NCBI GenBank assembly: GCA_964247055.1
Contig: OZ176052.1
Location: 3,782,001-3,846,000, forward strand
DNA from: Paragordius varius
Lineage: Eukaryota > Nematomorpha
Length of the DNA stretch: 64,000 bases
Direction: 5' to 3'
In this document: one piece after another, positions 26,246 through 40,200 of the stretch
Position numbering within the stretch: position 1 is the stretch's first letter
Layout: each line of letters begins with the position of its first letter
Made by a program: the position numbers and the translations under genes
The notes under the pieces: generated by a model
The model's database searches: none
Told to the model about the DNA's origin: nothing
What the model saw: the letters and a program-made list of their open reading frames with translations, nothing else

Positions 26246-27789
26246 TGTTATTTATAAATATTTTTTGTGAAACACAACTTATATTTAACCTTAATTTGAA
26301 TATCAAGTAATATTTAAAACAAAGATCCGAGGTGACGAAAATGTTCAGCATCATTGACCGGCTTACTGTTTTTTTACCCTTTCAAACATACTCATACCAT
26401 AAAACTCGCTTTCACAAAAATTTTTCTCTTAATTAAATTTAAGCAAAATATTCATTTTTCAGAATTTTTTGAATTTAATATAAATTATGTTTTTTCTATT
26501 TATGACATAATTTAATGATATTTGTTGACAAAAAAAAATTTGATATATATAAGGTGCTCAAATTTTGCGATTTTTCGATATGGTTACTACAAAAGTGATA
26601 ATAACTTTATAAAATTATTCGTATCCTAAAACCAAAAGCACCACTAAATATATATACATATGTATGTATGTATATTTAATCAGGATATTTGTTTATACCC
26701 CGTAAACCGGAATATTAATCCCACTGATGATGATTATATAATTAAATTTTTTGGTAAAAGCTAAAACTTCGAATGCAATCCAATTTACACATGGCTCCAA
26801 AAGTCTTAAAGAGCCGCTAAAATGAGCCAGTTAGTTTTCCCAAATTAAAATCGCGCAATATTTTTTATGATAAAAATCTAATTATTTTTGCTGGAAGCAA
26901 TTTCAAGACATTTGGTCAAGGTTAGCGCATGAAGGCATTTTTAAAAATATTAAAAACAGTCGGTCAAATTGGGGATTTTCTATACTAATATTTTATAGAT
27001 CAGCAAAAATGTCAATTTGGTTCATACACCTTACATCTCAATAATTAATATATCAAATCGAAATTTAATTCGCTTACACTAAAGATCAATTTTGTGGTTG
27101 AAAAAATTAGTATATTATCTATTTTTATTAGTTATTTAGCACCGGATTACCCTCTAAAGTATAAAAAAACTTAAAAAAACTTAATTTATGATAAAAAATA
27201 TGCAAAACTCAATCTCAAACGATTTACCGTTAAATTTTATAAAAGAGAAAACTTTCAAATAATTATAATCTAACATTTGTAAATATAATTCGAGTTTGGA
27301 AGCTTAAATGTGCAAGACTTTTGTTTTATAATTAAAATTTTTATTAAAATAGAAAAATAACTATATTAGAAGATTTTTAAGTAATTAAACTTTAGGGATA
27401 TAATTTATTAAATATTCTTATTTATATGTAATAAAGTAAGTTATATCGTTATCAGCCAATTTATTGAAATTTAAAAAATTAGGTATTACAAAACTAATAA
27501 ATAATTTATTTTAAATATTTTACATATAATTATTGCAAAAAAATAATTATTTGAACAATAGATGTAATTTTGCTGATTTGTAATCGGCCCGTAGTTGAAC
27601 AAAGTTAAATATCATGCTTTTATCTATGTTTATCTACAATAATATATAAAATTGGTTAAGTTTCATTTAAAAAATAAATCAATGGAAACATTATTATACA
27701 AACAATTATAGGTAAAAAAATATATGTTTTTGAAAAACACCTTTAAACAATTACTAATCTGATAAAAATAGGTATGAAAATATATATAC
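26246..27789. other. Gene-free spacer with one dispersed repeat block
   Basis: About 26553-26740 (TTTTGCGATTTTTCG, ACCAAAAGCACCACT, TCAGGATATT) resembles 49205-49395, which lies inside the older hAT at 44593-49459, so it is probably a fragment of that family. The missing last exon of Sec10, if separate, was not recognised here. The rest is AT-rich with no visible signal. Confidence 0.4.
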
Positions 27790-30700
27790 TAAGTCCTCGC
27801 CCAAGCAAATTTGTTTAATGTTTTGCGGAGGCACAACTAAAAGATTAACAAGCGCTTTCAAACTATCAAACAGGCAAACGATGAGAGGTATGGATGAAAA
27901 TGCATCTTTTGCCAAATTTCGATATTCATTTATATCGTATATAGCTGTGATTGCACCTTAAACATTATGAAACATTCGTTATTGCACGGAAATTTATTGA
28001 TTTAAAAGATATAAATTTTGGTAAGAAACCCCACAAAATTACTAAAAAAATAATGGATAAAAACCTGTTAAATTAAACGTAAAATTAAGGAAATGATCCA
28101 ATATGGTACGGTGGAATTCGATCCCCAACTCCAACATAAAATTATCCAAATTTTTTCCATCCAAATTGCTTTTAATATCTTCAATTTGTTTAGCCAAAAA
28201 TGTAACTACACCCTGACAAGCCTAATTATTTATAATTATATTTTTACATCAAATTTTACCCACAAATAAAAGTTTATAATAATTATATAGAAGGCTAAAT
28301 TTTCGACAACTTTCAAATTTTGTTACACGAATTATTAAACTGTTGAGGTTAAATTAACTTTTTAAAAAATTATTATTTTGCGACCCAAACAAACATATAA
28401 CAACTCCAAACTAAACAATTAAAAAATAAGCAAATATTTTAATATTATTATTATCAAAATCTTTCAAGGTATAAACTTGAGTTTTTGAACTAATTTGTGA
28501 TTGGGATGCAGCGTTTGAATGTATTGTGGATGATAAATTCAAAAGTCCTGATGTTTTAGGTTGCCCACTTCGTTTACTCAGCAATGGTGAAAGGTTAAAA
28601 GCAGAATTCAAACCAGTGGACGATGTGTCTTTATGCACTTCGGAATGGGCATTATCTGTTAAAGGGGCATGCATTATATTAATTAATCTATAAATGAAAT
28701 GAAAAATTAGTTTAAATAGTGTGTTCCTACACTGAGAGTATATATGTAAATACAACTATATGATTATAATACTAGGAAAACGACAAAATGTAAAAACTAA
28801 ATGACAAATATTTTAAAAAATAAGGCAGCTATATTTTTAAACTTAATATATAGTATTTATTTATATTAATATTATCGTTTTGGGTTTCAAAATAAACAAG
28901 AATAGCGATGTAAATTGTTAATATACTTTGTCGATTTTCGCAATCGAAATAAAGGTTATATAGAGAAAATCGATCAATATTTTAAATTTTACTTTACAAT
29001 AAATAAATATGGAAAAACCTGATAATCCAGCATTGCTAGTTGTTAATTGTTGTGGAGGATTAAAATCCGTCTTTTTTTGTTTTTGCGTTAATTCATGTTT
29101 AACACGAGTCATAATCATTTGGGCGTATCGTTCAAGACCTGAGGCTAATTTACTTTCACAATTTTCACGCCATTTCTTATGTTTGCGGAGTCGATTGCTT
29201 ATTTCCAAGCCAGCCTTTTTATCCAAACGTTCATAACTGGATTGTTAGATTGGAAAAATAAAAAAGAAATCACCAAATAACTCTCTTTAAAGTTAAAGTT
29301 TTTTTTGGAAATATATCAATTCATATACTTTGATTACAAATTAATAATTGATGAATATACCATTATTTATCAATTGGTGGTCAAATTTCTTTGTTTAAAA
29401 ATTTAAAGTTTTATGCAAAAGCTTTACAGGTTCCTTTGCTATATGCAAATACATTTTCAGTCGGTCCCGTTTTTATCAAATAATTACATGTTTTGAGTAA
29501 TTTACCATTTACATGCATACCGCTAACTTCTAAAATATTATATGAGACTCTGTAATAAATATTATAAACCCATCTTAAAAGATTAAAAATGGCAAGTTTG
29601 CATTCTGTTTCATTAAAAAAAACCTCATAAGGGGTGATATATGATCTTCATACAAATCCTGAACCCTCAAAAAGATGCGTGTAATACAAGCTAGGGTTCT
29701 CAAAAATATAACTTTAGGAAAACCCGGATAGTATTTTGAAAGTGAGGAATCCAAGTTTAATAAGTCTATTATAAGTATAATTTTAAAAATTATATTAGAA
29801 GTAAAACTCTTTAATATCAATACTAAAGTGAGAAATATTTTAAAAATGGAAATCTCTACCCTATATTAAAACAAATCTCCTTTGAAAATTTTAATGCATA
29901 TAATTACTCTGTAATTCAACGTCTATGGCGTATTCAATGTGTTGAACGTACAAATAATCCAACATAACATCATACAAAACCATGGCGTTAATTGATACAT
30001 CAGTAGGTGGTGAAAGCTAATGGTATAAAAATAGACTTGTTTAAAAAATTTACCATGGTTAATAAAAATTTACACATAATAAATTTAATCATTAATGAAT
30101 TTACATATTTCCAATTATATAATGGCAAAAATAAAAGCATTGGAATGCAAATATTTTAAAATATAAATATACCATTTAGAATTCAAATTCACCCTTAAAC
30201 AATTCAGATTCACCTTTAAACAATTCGAATTCACCCTAAAAATAGATTATGTGTTTACGGGATAATATAGTTCATCATTAATATGAAATATATTTTTACG
30301 ACATAGTTTATTATTTTTTCATTATATTAATTTAAACAGAATTTTATTATTATATATGGAATAATTCAGCAAAAATAATATAAATTTATTATAATATTTC
30401 GATTACTACAAGTAATCTTTGTCAAACGTAAAAATAAAATAAAAATATAAACTAAAATTTAAATTATAAAGTAAAGATATTTAATGAGATATGAAACTAA
30501 AAAAAATTTTATATTTTAAAAATATTATAAAATAAAGGTAATTTTTAATCCTAATAAACACATAATTTATTTTAGGGTGAATTTGAATTGTTTAAGGGTG
30601 AATTTGAAATGTAAATGGTATACAACCAGAAGGAAATAAATTTGTTCTAATACAGTTATTTTGCAAGATAAATGTTAAACATTAAATGGTAAATATATAA

Positions 30701-33700
30701 GGAGTAGTTTTATTAAATATGCAAAATAATCTCGCATTATTATTAAATATATATACCTTTTTAGATCGCCGTTCACACTCTAACAATAATTGTAACATTT
30801 TGTCAGACACCTTCGCTTCGTTTACTAGCAAAAGCGGTTGGCCAGATTGTTGAGCAGCAGACAAATTATTCTTGCTATATAGATGTGGTATATTAGTAAA
30901 AAATACTACTCGTTTATAATTTCTGTTGATAACTATTATCTTTCAATCAATTTTCTATTGAATTTTCGATTATCATTATATTGCGGATTTTACAACTGTT
31001 ATTACAAAACATAATCAATCCGTCATTTACCATTACAATATCATATTTCGCATTTTAAGAGCGTCTTTAAATCATGCACTTTTCCTTGTAAATTAAATCA
31101 ACCGTTTGTTAATACTATTTAACACAATTTGTAAATATTTTTGAAGCGAATCATTATAGGGAAAATTATTTGGCCAATTCATGTATTACTTTAATGTTTC
31201 GATAGAATGATAAAAAATTGTACTTATCAAATAATAAATCAACTAAAAGTGCATTTTTGCGTATAAAAACCGGTTATTTTCCCATATCTGGGGTTATTTT
31301 TTACCCTCTATTTAATTCCCATTCATATCCATAATATTCAAACAACTTATACTTTGCGTTTATAGATGTGTTCCCACCACCTTCTAAAGCGGTTGTCGGT
31401 GCAGAATTTACAATTTCATCAAATGGATTTTTTGCATCAATCGATAAATTGGTATTGTTATTATCTGTGTTTGTTTGATTATTTGCTTCAGAATTTGTTT
31501 CATCACCATCAGTACTGTACAAATATATGGGCTCAGCGCCACCCACCCCTATCATGCGTTTAAATTCGGCTAATCTATGAATTTATTGCATTGCAATTGT
31601 GCAAAAAATATATTTTAGGCATAATTTCATATTTCATTTTCAGGGATAAAATCCTATATGTTCGTATATATTGTTCATCAAAATTATTGTTTTTATAATT
31701 AATTGATAACATGATTCCAGTAAATTTATAGGCCATTTTGGCAAAAAACAATAATGTTTATAACTCTAAAATTATTGTGTAACATGAAAATATATATCGA
31801 GTATATATGATATATATTGATAATTGAAAAATTTAAAAACAATAAAAAATAATAGATTGCCAAATTATGCAAGAAAAATAAGATAAAAAATTTGATACCC
31901 GCCAGTTGAAATAGGTTTTTTCTCATAACGTATGTTGTCATAGAAACGATCCAACAAATTTTGGCATTTGTATTTGAAAAATTTAAGTTCAATGCTATAC
32001 ATTATAAAATAAGGCTTGTCGCAACAATAGTTTTAATATATATGAAAATTTTAAATTTCGAATTATTTGCAATATTGTATCAACTTTTTATTAAATCATT
32101 CTAATTTAATTTTTTTGGAAATTATTATCTAAACAAAAAGATGTGGAATATACCTTATATAGTTTTCCAAGTATCGTCCAAACAAATTTTTCATAAGCCT
32201 TTGCAAAAATTGATCATCTATCCCCATCTTTACATCTACCAAATGATCGCACAAATTTTGGGTTCTAATTTAAAATATAAAAAAATAATTCATATAGTTT
32301 AAGAATTTTATATTTTTTGTAAAAAACCTGCTAATAAATAATGTAAACAATACATACTTTGTGTATAAATCATAAAGGTTGACCAAAAATCCTTCAATAT
32401 CTTGCGGGCATTTATCTTCCAATGAATTTTGGATGTGGTCCTATAAAATTCCACAAAATAAATAAGTTTTAACATAATTTAAGACAGAAATGTGAAAAAA
32501 ATTATTCAATAAAAAATATGGTCTTATTATAGTTTAACTAAAATTTATTTATATATATGTTTATAATTACGTTTAATTTCCCTTGGAACACATTAATAAT
32601 GAATTTGGCATAAACTCTTTGAGGGTCAGGGAATATGGATTCAATCATTTTTCCAGTTTTAATGCATAATGAAAGCGCCTCCCCAAACAAATCTGATCGA
32701 TAAAAAGCACCCTATTTTGGATAGTGTTTTTGAAACAATATATAATTTAAATAATATAGATATATGGTTTTAAAAAAATAAATTAATTTTGCATTTTATT
32801 TTTCTAAAAAGGCAAACAAATATAAGTTACCGCTTGACATTGTTCCATAAAAGCATCCACGCATCGATAATAATTCTAAACATGTAATTTGATAAAAAAA
32901 TTGAACTATCAAAATATCATGAGAGATATCATAAATTAGCATTTTATTTAGAAAAATATAATTTTTTATATAAAAACCAATATAATAGATATTGGACTAT
33001 ATTAAAACTCCATTAAAAAGCTAAGTAAACCACCTTAAAATTAGAGAGCATTGTAATAATTCGACGCAATTTTTCCTCTTGACTTAAAACGGTATTTTTG
33101 AGGCCAGAGGAACCTACACCACCACTCATTGAAGTTGAAAGAGACGTGTCAAGCGATATAGATCCCGATTTATCATGCATAGAGGTGCTAATAGGCGAGT
33201 TTATGGCAAATGGATTGGGTCCTTACAGGCGAAAAAAATATATGGGGAGAAAAAAGTTGGGATAAATAATTTTTTTTAACAGAAATATAGATAAAGTTGA
33301 ATTGGCATATATACCTATCATTAATAATTAAAAAATTATGTATATATATCATCTCATAAAGAAAGATTCGTATTCTCCTTTAACAATAACGATAAAGCTT
33401 GAATCACGATATATTGTTATTAGGCAGTGTTAATATAAATTAGAACGTTAAGTTTAACTTTATACCACCTCATTGAATTAATTTATGCAGAGTTTTATAA
33501 AGACAATATTAAATAAACCATAACCTATTCCTGATAACAAAATGAATAAAGATTTTAAAAAATAGATATGTATGCAAATAATACAACTATTATACAAAAT
33601 GTTATTTATTATAAAATAAAATTGCGAAAATTGGTCATATTAAAACTTTACAATATAATTTTATCATTTATTTTAAGGTGGTAAACATTGTTATAATTAA

Positions 33701-36700
33701 ATTTAAGCTCCAAAAAGTATATGTATATATAATTTCGTGTACCAGAATCCATGGAAGTAAGCAATACCGATGGAGTACCAGCCTGCACAGTAATAAATGC
33801 ATCGATGAGATTTGTTTCGACTTGTTCGTAAATCTGATTTATTTTATCCCTCGTGGCTAAATAAGCCTCTTCCTTGGTACTTTTCTTTGAATCTAAATTT
33901 TTTCAATTCTTTATTTTGATTCAAATAGATGAATTTTTTAATTGCGTTTGTGTATATATATATATATATATATATATAACTTATATGGACTAAGATATTT
34001 AAACTGTTTAAACAAATTAGTGACTTAAATGCTAAAAAATGTAAACAAATCGTTCAAATCATACTATATGTAAATATTTTAAAAAAAAGTTGTTTTAATG
34101 CCAAAAGTTGATTATGGATAGGCGGATTTACAATATTTAAATAACTGTAAATTCTTTAATTTGTTTAACCTTTTTCGGTTTCTTCCACCTTTTCTTTCGT
34201 AATTTCTGGATTACTCTCATCTTCAGGTGAAAATGGATTTTTGGCCACATTCTTTTGACCGTTTTCCATTTTGTTTTGGGGCGAATTTACTAAATAAAAA
34301 AAGTATTGTGTTACAATTTCCGATTCATTGATTCAATTAAATAATCATCATACGCTTATTTTTTCTTATGTCTTTCAACGTATCTGGGGATATGTTTGAA
34401 ACAATGTCTTGTGATATAACATACAGTTTCTGAATGATGTCAGCGGCTTCTAACAGCTATAAATAAATATTTAATCTAAAAATTATTAATTAGTATATAA
34501 ATTGGAAATCATGTCAGAAATCAAAAAATATTTAAAACGTGAATTTTTTGATTAGTATTGATATTCTTTGTCATACGTAAATAAAACAATAAAAAAAAAT
34601 TTATATTACTTAAAATAATTAAAATATCCCTAACCACGGTAAAAGTTTATATTTTAGTGTCTTTATTATCCTAAACATAATGATTACATAAAAAATATTT
34701 ATATTTTTTTGCTTAATGCAAAACATATAACTAACTTGATTGGGATCTTTAAATATGGATTCTTTATCTCCGCGCTTTATATTAATCGAATCAGCCACCA
34801 ACATATTATCCATAGATATTCGTTTATTGGCGGACAGTGGTGTCTTAGTGTTAACATTTTCAGCTATGTTTAAAAAAAATTTTTTTTCATCAATTATATA
34901 ACCAATATTTATATAAAATATTCTCTTTCATATGTGTTTCGAGCTAAAATTAGAATTTTTTAACGTTATAATTGTTTGTGGGTGTTTTAATCCGATTTGT
35001 AAATTAAAATTTTGGTTTTTTAAATTTTAGGCTGGTCAACTCTGTTATTTAAAAATATATTAGATTTCGGTTTTCTTTGACTAAAACAAAAGTCTATAAT
35101 AAATCAATCCACAGTATATGCTCATTACCCCTCAGTTATAGATTGTTTTATCACGATAATAAATTGGCGTCACCGTATAATTTATTTCACATCGAATTGT
35201 TAATTCAAAAGAGAGCCATCAAAAAAAGTTGAGATTTTTATTCTGGTAAATTGAAAAATATATGCGGAGATGTACAGCAAAATTATCAGCGACCGTCGAC
35301 ACATCCATCCCATTTTAGCAATTTTATACTTTTGCTCAATCTCTCTAGGTTGATTAGATTTGAAAGTAGAAATGAAAAGTGCATAAAATTACAGGATGTC
35401 ACATTCGAATGAATCAATTTTAGATTAAAATGCCGTATATTATTTGAATTGTTAGATGGTATAAATGAGTGAATGATAGAAAAAATCAGGAATATGAGGT
35501 GTATATGCCATCTAAAATAAATTTTAGTAAATCGACTAAAGAACATTAACTTTTGAAATTATGAAAAGCTGAACAATAGGGTAGAATAAAGCCAAAAAAT
35601 GATTTAATTATTAATATTATATAAAAGTAAACTATCCAAAGATTTCCAAATTTTTTTTAAATTTAAATTGACTAAACCTATGACAATAATGGTCTTCGGT
35701 GTATTATTGAATATTCACCAACATGTATTATGTTTGATTGCGATTGTAATTTAGACCGCAAAATTTCTTATGCGATGACAAGATCATAAATTTAGGTTTG
35801 TTGACTGCTAACTGCATTTCGTAATCAATTGCCGTTTATTATTTATTAAAAACCTGCCAATTTAGTGTTTCCAGTTTTACAGTTATAGACAATGAACCGG
35901 AATACACATCATCAAAATTTCTAGAATGTGGTTTAAATGTAATTATATCGAATCCCTACTCTGCCCGGCCCCATTTCAATGGGTGAGTCGTAAGAAAGAA
36001 TCTCTTTAGGAGGCACTCCGCCCCAAATAAACGGATAAATCCTGTTTGAATCAGCTATGCTTTAGGGCTGGAAACCAAATAAAGCATATTTTTTGTATTT
36101 ATAAATTTTGACATAAAGAGCTTTGATTTTTTGCATTTGTGTTAATAAACTATGATAAAAGTGTTACCACATATATGAACAAAATTGATTGGCGGAAAGT
36201 ATACAGAGGTATGATAAAATGGAAACAATCTTTAGCAGTATTATGTTACACATTGAAAGAATGGTTAGACAGTAATAGTTGTGAATTTATAGATTTTTAT
36301 TTGTGTTTTAAATAAACAACAAAAATAGATAAGTTCTGTATATTTGCTGTATTGTTGGCTGTTATTGTGGATGTTTTGCTAAATCTATTTCGTAAATATT
36401 TCACAAGGGCTTGTGATATTATAAATTCGGCTATACTTTTGCACAAATTATTGGAAAAATCATGGTAAAATTTAATTTCTAGGTTCGAATAGATTTGATA
36501 TTTATAATTATTTTTCTACAATGTATTATATATATGCTTTGCACAAAATCGGTACAAAGCCATTTTTTTATTTGTCATTATTGAATTCGATTGGAGTATA
36601 TTATTATTACATTACATGTTTTCACTCGTGAGAGCGGTCATGTTATACAACCTGTCACGCCATAAAACTCTATCTATGGCGTCCTCTGCATTAAGCTCGT

Positions 36701-39455
36701 ATTCTGCTAGCTCTCTTTTTACTGTATCTATCCATTTTGTTTTAAGCCGCCCACGTCCTCGTTTTCCCTCAACTATATAACCATCTATTATTTTTGCAAT
36801 ATAATTAGAATCTCTCCTTTCAATGTGCCCGAACCAACGTAGCCTATTTTTTGACATTCTTTCCACTATTGGTTTAATATCTGTGCTCCCACGAATAAAT
36901 CTATTCTCGATTCTGTTTTTTCTAGTTACCCCACACATCATTCTGAGCATTTTCATTTCCGACACGTTAAATTGTCTTTCTTCGGATTTTTTGACACCCC
37001 ATGTCTGTGAATTATACATCATTGAGGGCTGGACAACTGAACTGTAAATCTTACCTTTCACTCTAACATCAATATTTCGATCGCATAACACTAGTCGACA
37101 AATTTGGACATTTTTAAGCACCACCACTCAAACTTTTAAATTGTGACTAATTTCAGTGTTTTAAAACCGAATGTGAAAAATTTTTTGATCCCGCCAATCA
37201 GAATTTTAAAATATCATAGGTTTTTGAATTTTTCAAAAACAAGAGAAAATCGAGAGAAAATTAAATATAACTTTATAATAAAATGTTATTATATCATAAA
37301 CTTAATATCATTTAATAATGCGTTTTAAACTCTATCTTTTGAATATAAATATGTCATTTAAATATCAGAGAGAAAAAAATAGTACGGACTTAAACGTCAA
37401 AATTTAGTCTTTTTCTTTCAAGTGAATTATTAATACGTATAAAAAAATTTTAAAAAAATACTAAAAAAGGCCTTCTATGGTTTAAACCTTTGGCTTTTAG
37501 ATAGGCTATATTTTTTTGTTAGTTTTCGTTCTTTCGAGTACTTATTAGGCTTTTTTTCTTGAGTTGGTTCTTACAAAAAATTCTTTATTTATACCTAGTG
37601 GATATACTTTATTTTTTAAAATTATTGGTTGTTTTGTATTTTTGATTTCAGATGGATGTTGTGTAGCCACTTTTAGTAGAATTTACTATTATGGGATTGG
37701 ACCATTTGTATTTACCTAATCTTTTTATTCAATTTAATTGTAGCATTTATCTAACATATTCTGTGAATTGGTTAATTTGACATGTCAACTTGCCTGGATT
37801 TTGCTTGCAAGTCTCTCTTATCGGGCTTCACGATTACTTATTGTTATCTTTGCCATATCTGGCATAATTGGATCGCTTGGGGGATATGCAGAGCTTGTGC
37901 AGTTGCCCGGATCTATCACACTATACATAAGCCCCTTTTAGAATTTTTAATACTTTGGCTCTTTGCTTGTTAAGTTTCTTAATTTTGTTATTCATACATG
38001 GAATATTACTTGTATCGACTTGCTCGTTGAAATATTTAAACATATGTACACGAGAAATGATTGTTATTTTTAAATTAAATACAAATTTAAAAATTAAATT
38101 TTGGAAAAATCCTATTGGTGGCCTCAATTTTCTTTTTTGTTTTGGCCTTTCCATGCCATTAGGTATCAGAAAATGAAAAATAATGGGGTGGTGCAAAACC
38201 TTGTTGAGCAGTGTAATACGCTCGAAATTTTCTTCCAATTTACCCAGCTGCTCTTTATTCTTAAATTAATATCGTCAGTTAACGAACCATCTGCACTTAA
38301 CATAGCTCCCAGATATTTGCAACTTTCTTTACCCTTCAGAACCCAACTATCATCAACTACCATTTCATGTTGTGGACCCCCAAAAGAACATGTTCGGTTT
38401 ATGCTTTGTTTACTTTCAGACCATATTGATCCAGCATAACAACCCATCTGTTTACCGTTCGCTTTAACTCAATTAATGAATCAGACAAGATGATTATGTC
38501 ATCTTCATAAATTAAGTACCATCCTGAACGCACATTAACAACCTTGGCTACCTCGTCCATACAAATTATAAACAATAAGGGGCTGAGTGATGAGCCTTGG
38601 TAGACTCCATGCTTTATTGAAAAGGGCTCTGATAAACCTTGTGGAGTTTTAATCCTGGAGGTGTGTGATTCGTACATTATTTTATATAGGATTCATTATT
38701 AGTAAAAAATTAAATTTAAAATTTACATAATATTTAAAATAAAACTTTTTGAAAAGTAATTTATAACCTGATATACAAAGTCGTTTTTGTATTAAAAATA
38801 ATATTTGTGGTCAAAGTGAGCTTATTCAAACGCATCACTATCTTTTGTCAAAATATACTGAATTAAATTATTAACAAACCTTCATCCAAACCAAAGTTCC
38901 AATGTTCAGCTAGAAATTCACTGTAAAAAGTTAGCAATTTTCTGGCTTCAATTAATCTAACGCGTGGAATATTAACCGATTCTAATTGGTCGCCTAAACG
39001 AATCACCTTATTGGCAACATAATTTACTCTATCATCCAAATTTTGGTATTGTTGTATTAAACTCTACAAAAATAAAAATAATTATAACTAAAAGTTCACT
39101 TTGTAGTGTTTATTATAATTTAAGTTATATATTAACAACACCTGATGTTTTTTCTCCACTTGATTGAGGGTATCAAAAAATCGTTGTTTTTCATCCAAGC
39201 ATTCGGTTTCAAGTGATTCCATTTTTCTTTCAGTTTCCAACTTCAAAACTTTCAATTCCTCCAGAACTTCTAACATTGCATCCCTCATAACTTCTGGCTG
39301 CATAGAATCTGGTTTCCAATTCGATGCATTACCCAAGACTTTAAGGGCTAATTTTTCCACAAAAGCTTCTGGTTTAAAGTTATCCTAATATTAATATTAA
39401 TGGGTACTTGTTCTAATTCTTGTAAGAATGTAGATTTTAAAGTTATGTGAGCCAT
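27790..39455 (-). CDS. Sec10: Exocyst complex component Sec10 (EXOC5), 21 exons recognised
   Basis: Exocyst subunit that tethers secretory vesicles to the plasma membrane. Exons (5' to 3'): 39455-39408, 39384-39142, 39063-38880, 34863-34736, 34456-34354, 34289-34170, 33892-33743, 33221-33034, 32875-32831, 32711-32571, 32440-32358, 32264-32154, 31994-31899, 31574-31353, 30874-30757, 30016-29908, 29765-29624, 29236-29019, 28655-28477, 28221-28065, 27956-27790. Family landmarks: FVEKLALKVLG, NYVANKVIRLGDQLESVN, NYYRCVDAFMEQCQ, RYLENYIR, QKQKKTDF, DGKNLDNFMLELGIEFHR, LVNLLVVPPQNIKQICLG. About 984 residues, against about 708 in human. The extra length is in Ser/Asn/Thr-rich insertions holding three NPF motifs. 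The intron after exon 1 would be only 23 nt. The end is unsure: either a further exon lies left, or reading on past GEDL gives a stop after about ten residues. Intron 3 (34864-38879) hosts a LINE. Confidence 0.9.
30171..30619. repeat. MITE family M2, best-preserved copy, in a Sec10 intron
   Basis: The ends ACCATTTA and TAAATGGT are inverted, flanked by TA on both sides (a possible TA target duplication as in Tc1/mariner-like elements). Each arm contains two or three units of AATTCAAATTCACCCTTAAA type. About 450 bp, no coding frame. It lies between Sec10 exons 15 and 16. Confidence 0.7.
36596..38690 (-). mobile_element. LINE (RTE-like) reverse transcriptase relic, interrupted
   Basis: Two minus-strand pieces of one non-LTR retrotransposon. 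The 5' piece (38690 to about 38215) encodes reverse transcriptase motifs GVYQGSSLSPLLF and YEDD, then KYLGAMLSADGSLTDDINLRI. The 3' piece (about 37098-36612) encodes VKGKIYSSVVQPSMMYNSQTW, MLRMMCGVTRK and RLRWFGHIERRD, the C-terminal region seen in RTE-type elements, and ends in TAA followed by a short TAATGTAATAATAA-like tail. Between them about 1.1 kb (37099-38214) of unrelated sequence with weak GCACCACC inverted ends interrupts the copy. The endonuclease and 5' end are missing (5' truncation). Same orientation as Sec10, inside its third intron. Confidence 0.8.
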
Positions 39456-39550
39456 GTGATTAACACATTTTTTTATCGAAAGAGCTGTATCAGTTGTAAA
39501 TATCGCGTAGAGTAATTTATATCAATATATATATATATATATATAATATA

Positions 39551-39805
39551 TACCATTTACAATTTAAATTCACCCTTGAACAATTCAAATTCACCCTAAA
39601 TATAAATTTTGGGCTAATATAACTTATTTTTTATATGAAATAAAATTATACTACATAGTTTATCATTTTTACAGGATTATATTAATTTAAAATTTTAAAA
39701 TTAAAAAAATAAAGGTAATTTTTAAACTTAAAAAACACATTTATAGGTGGAAGTTGAATTGTTTGAGGGTGAATTTGAATTTTTCAAGGGTTTTGAACTG
39801 TAGTT
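39551..39805. repeat. MITE family M2 copy just upstream of the Sec10 start
   Basis: TACCATTTACAATTTAAATT at the left, with AATTCACCCTTGAA-type units inverted as TTGAGGGTGAATTTGAA at the right. It begins about 95 bases upstream of the Sec10 ATG, so it may overlap the promoter or 5' leader. No coding capacity. Confidence 0.55.
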
Positions 39806-40200
39806 TATATACAGTAGCGTATGGTATAAAACATTATTAGTTTATAAAAGAAAAAAAATGTTTTTTAATAAACAAGCCTAGTTGTATATACACATATCCA
39901 TAATATCCCCTTGTTTTAAAAAACTTTTTTATTCTTTTATGGACTAATATTGTTTTATTCCATATGCTACTGTATATACACTGTGTGCAAAAAAGAAGGT
40001 TAATTTTTTTTGAGATAGCATATGACCAGCGAATTTTGCCGCAAAAATTTTATGTTGACGACATAGTTTTTAATATTAAGAAAAAAACAAAATGGGGCTA
40101 AAAGTGAAAATCAAGGATAAAGATGAGATATTATGGTTTGTTATAATTTTAGGAGATACAGTCATGTATCATTTATTTTATCAAAAATTAATTTTTTTCG

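Noticed and set aside
28655-28700. Sec10 exon 19 starting at the earlier AG near 28681
   Set aside because: That acceptor puts a stop codon immediately after the junction; the acceptor at 28656 keeps the frame.
29485-29548. Possible extra Sec10 exon (SYNILEVSGMHVNG)
   Set aside because: Exon 17 joins exon 18 (29236) in frame and in the family order without it; this stretch has no Sec10 similarity and no good donor.
36823-37047. Plus-strand frame over the LINE
   Set aside because: Antisense of the reverse-transcriptase C-terminal region.
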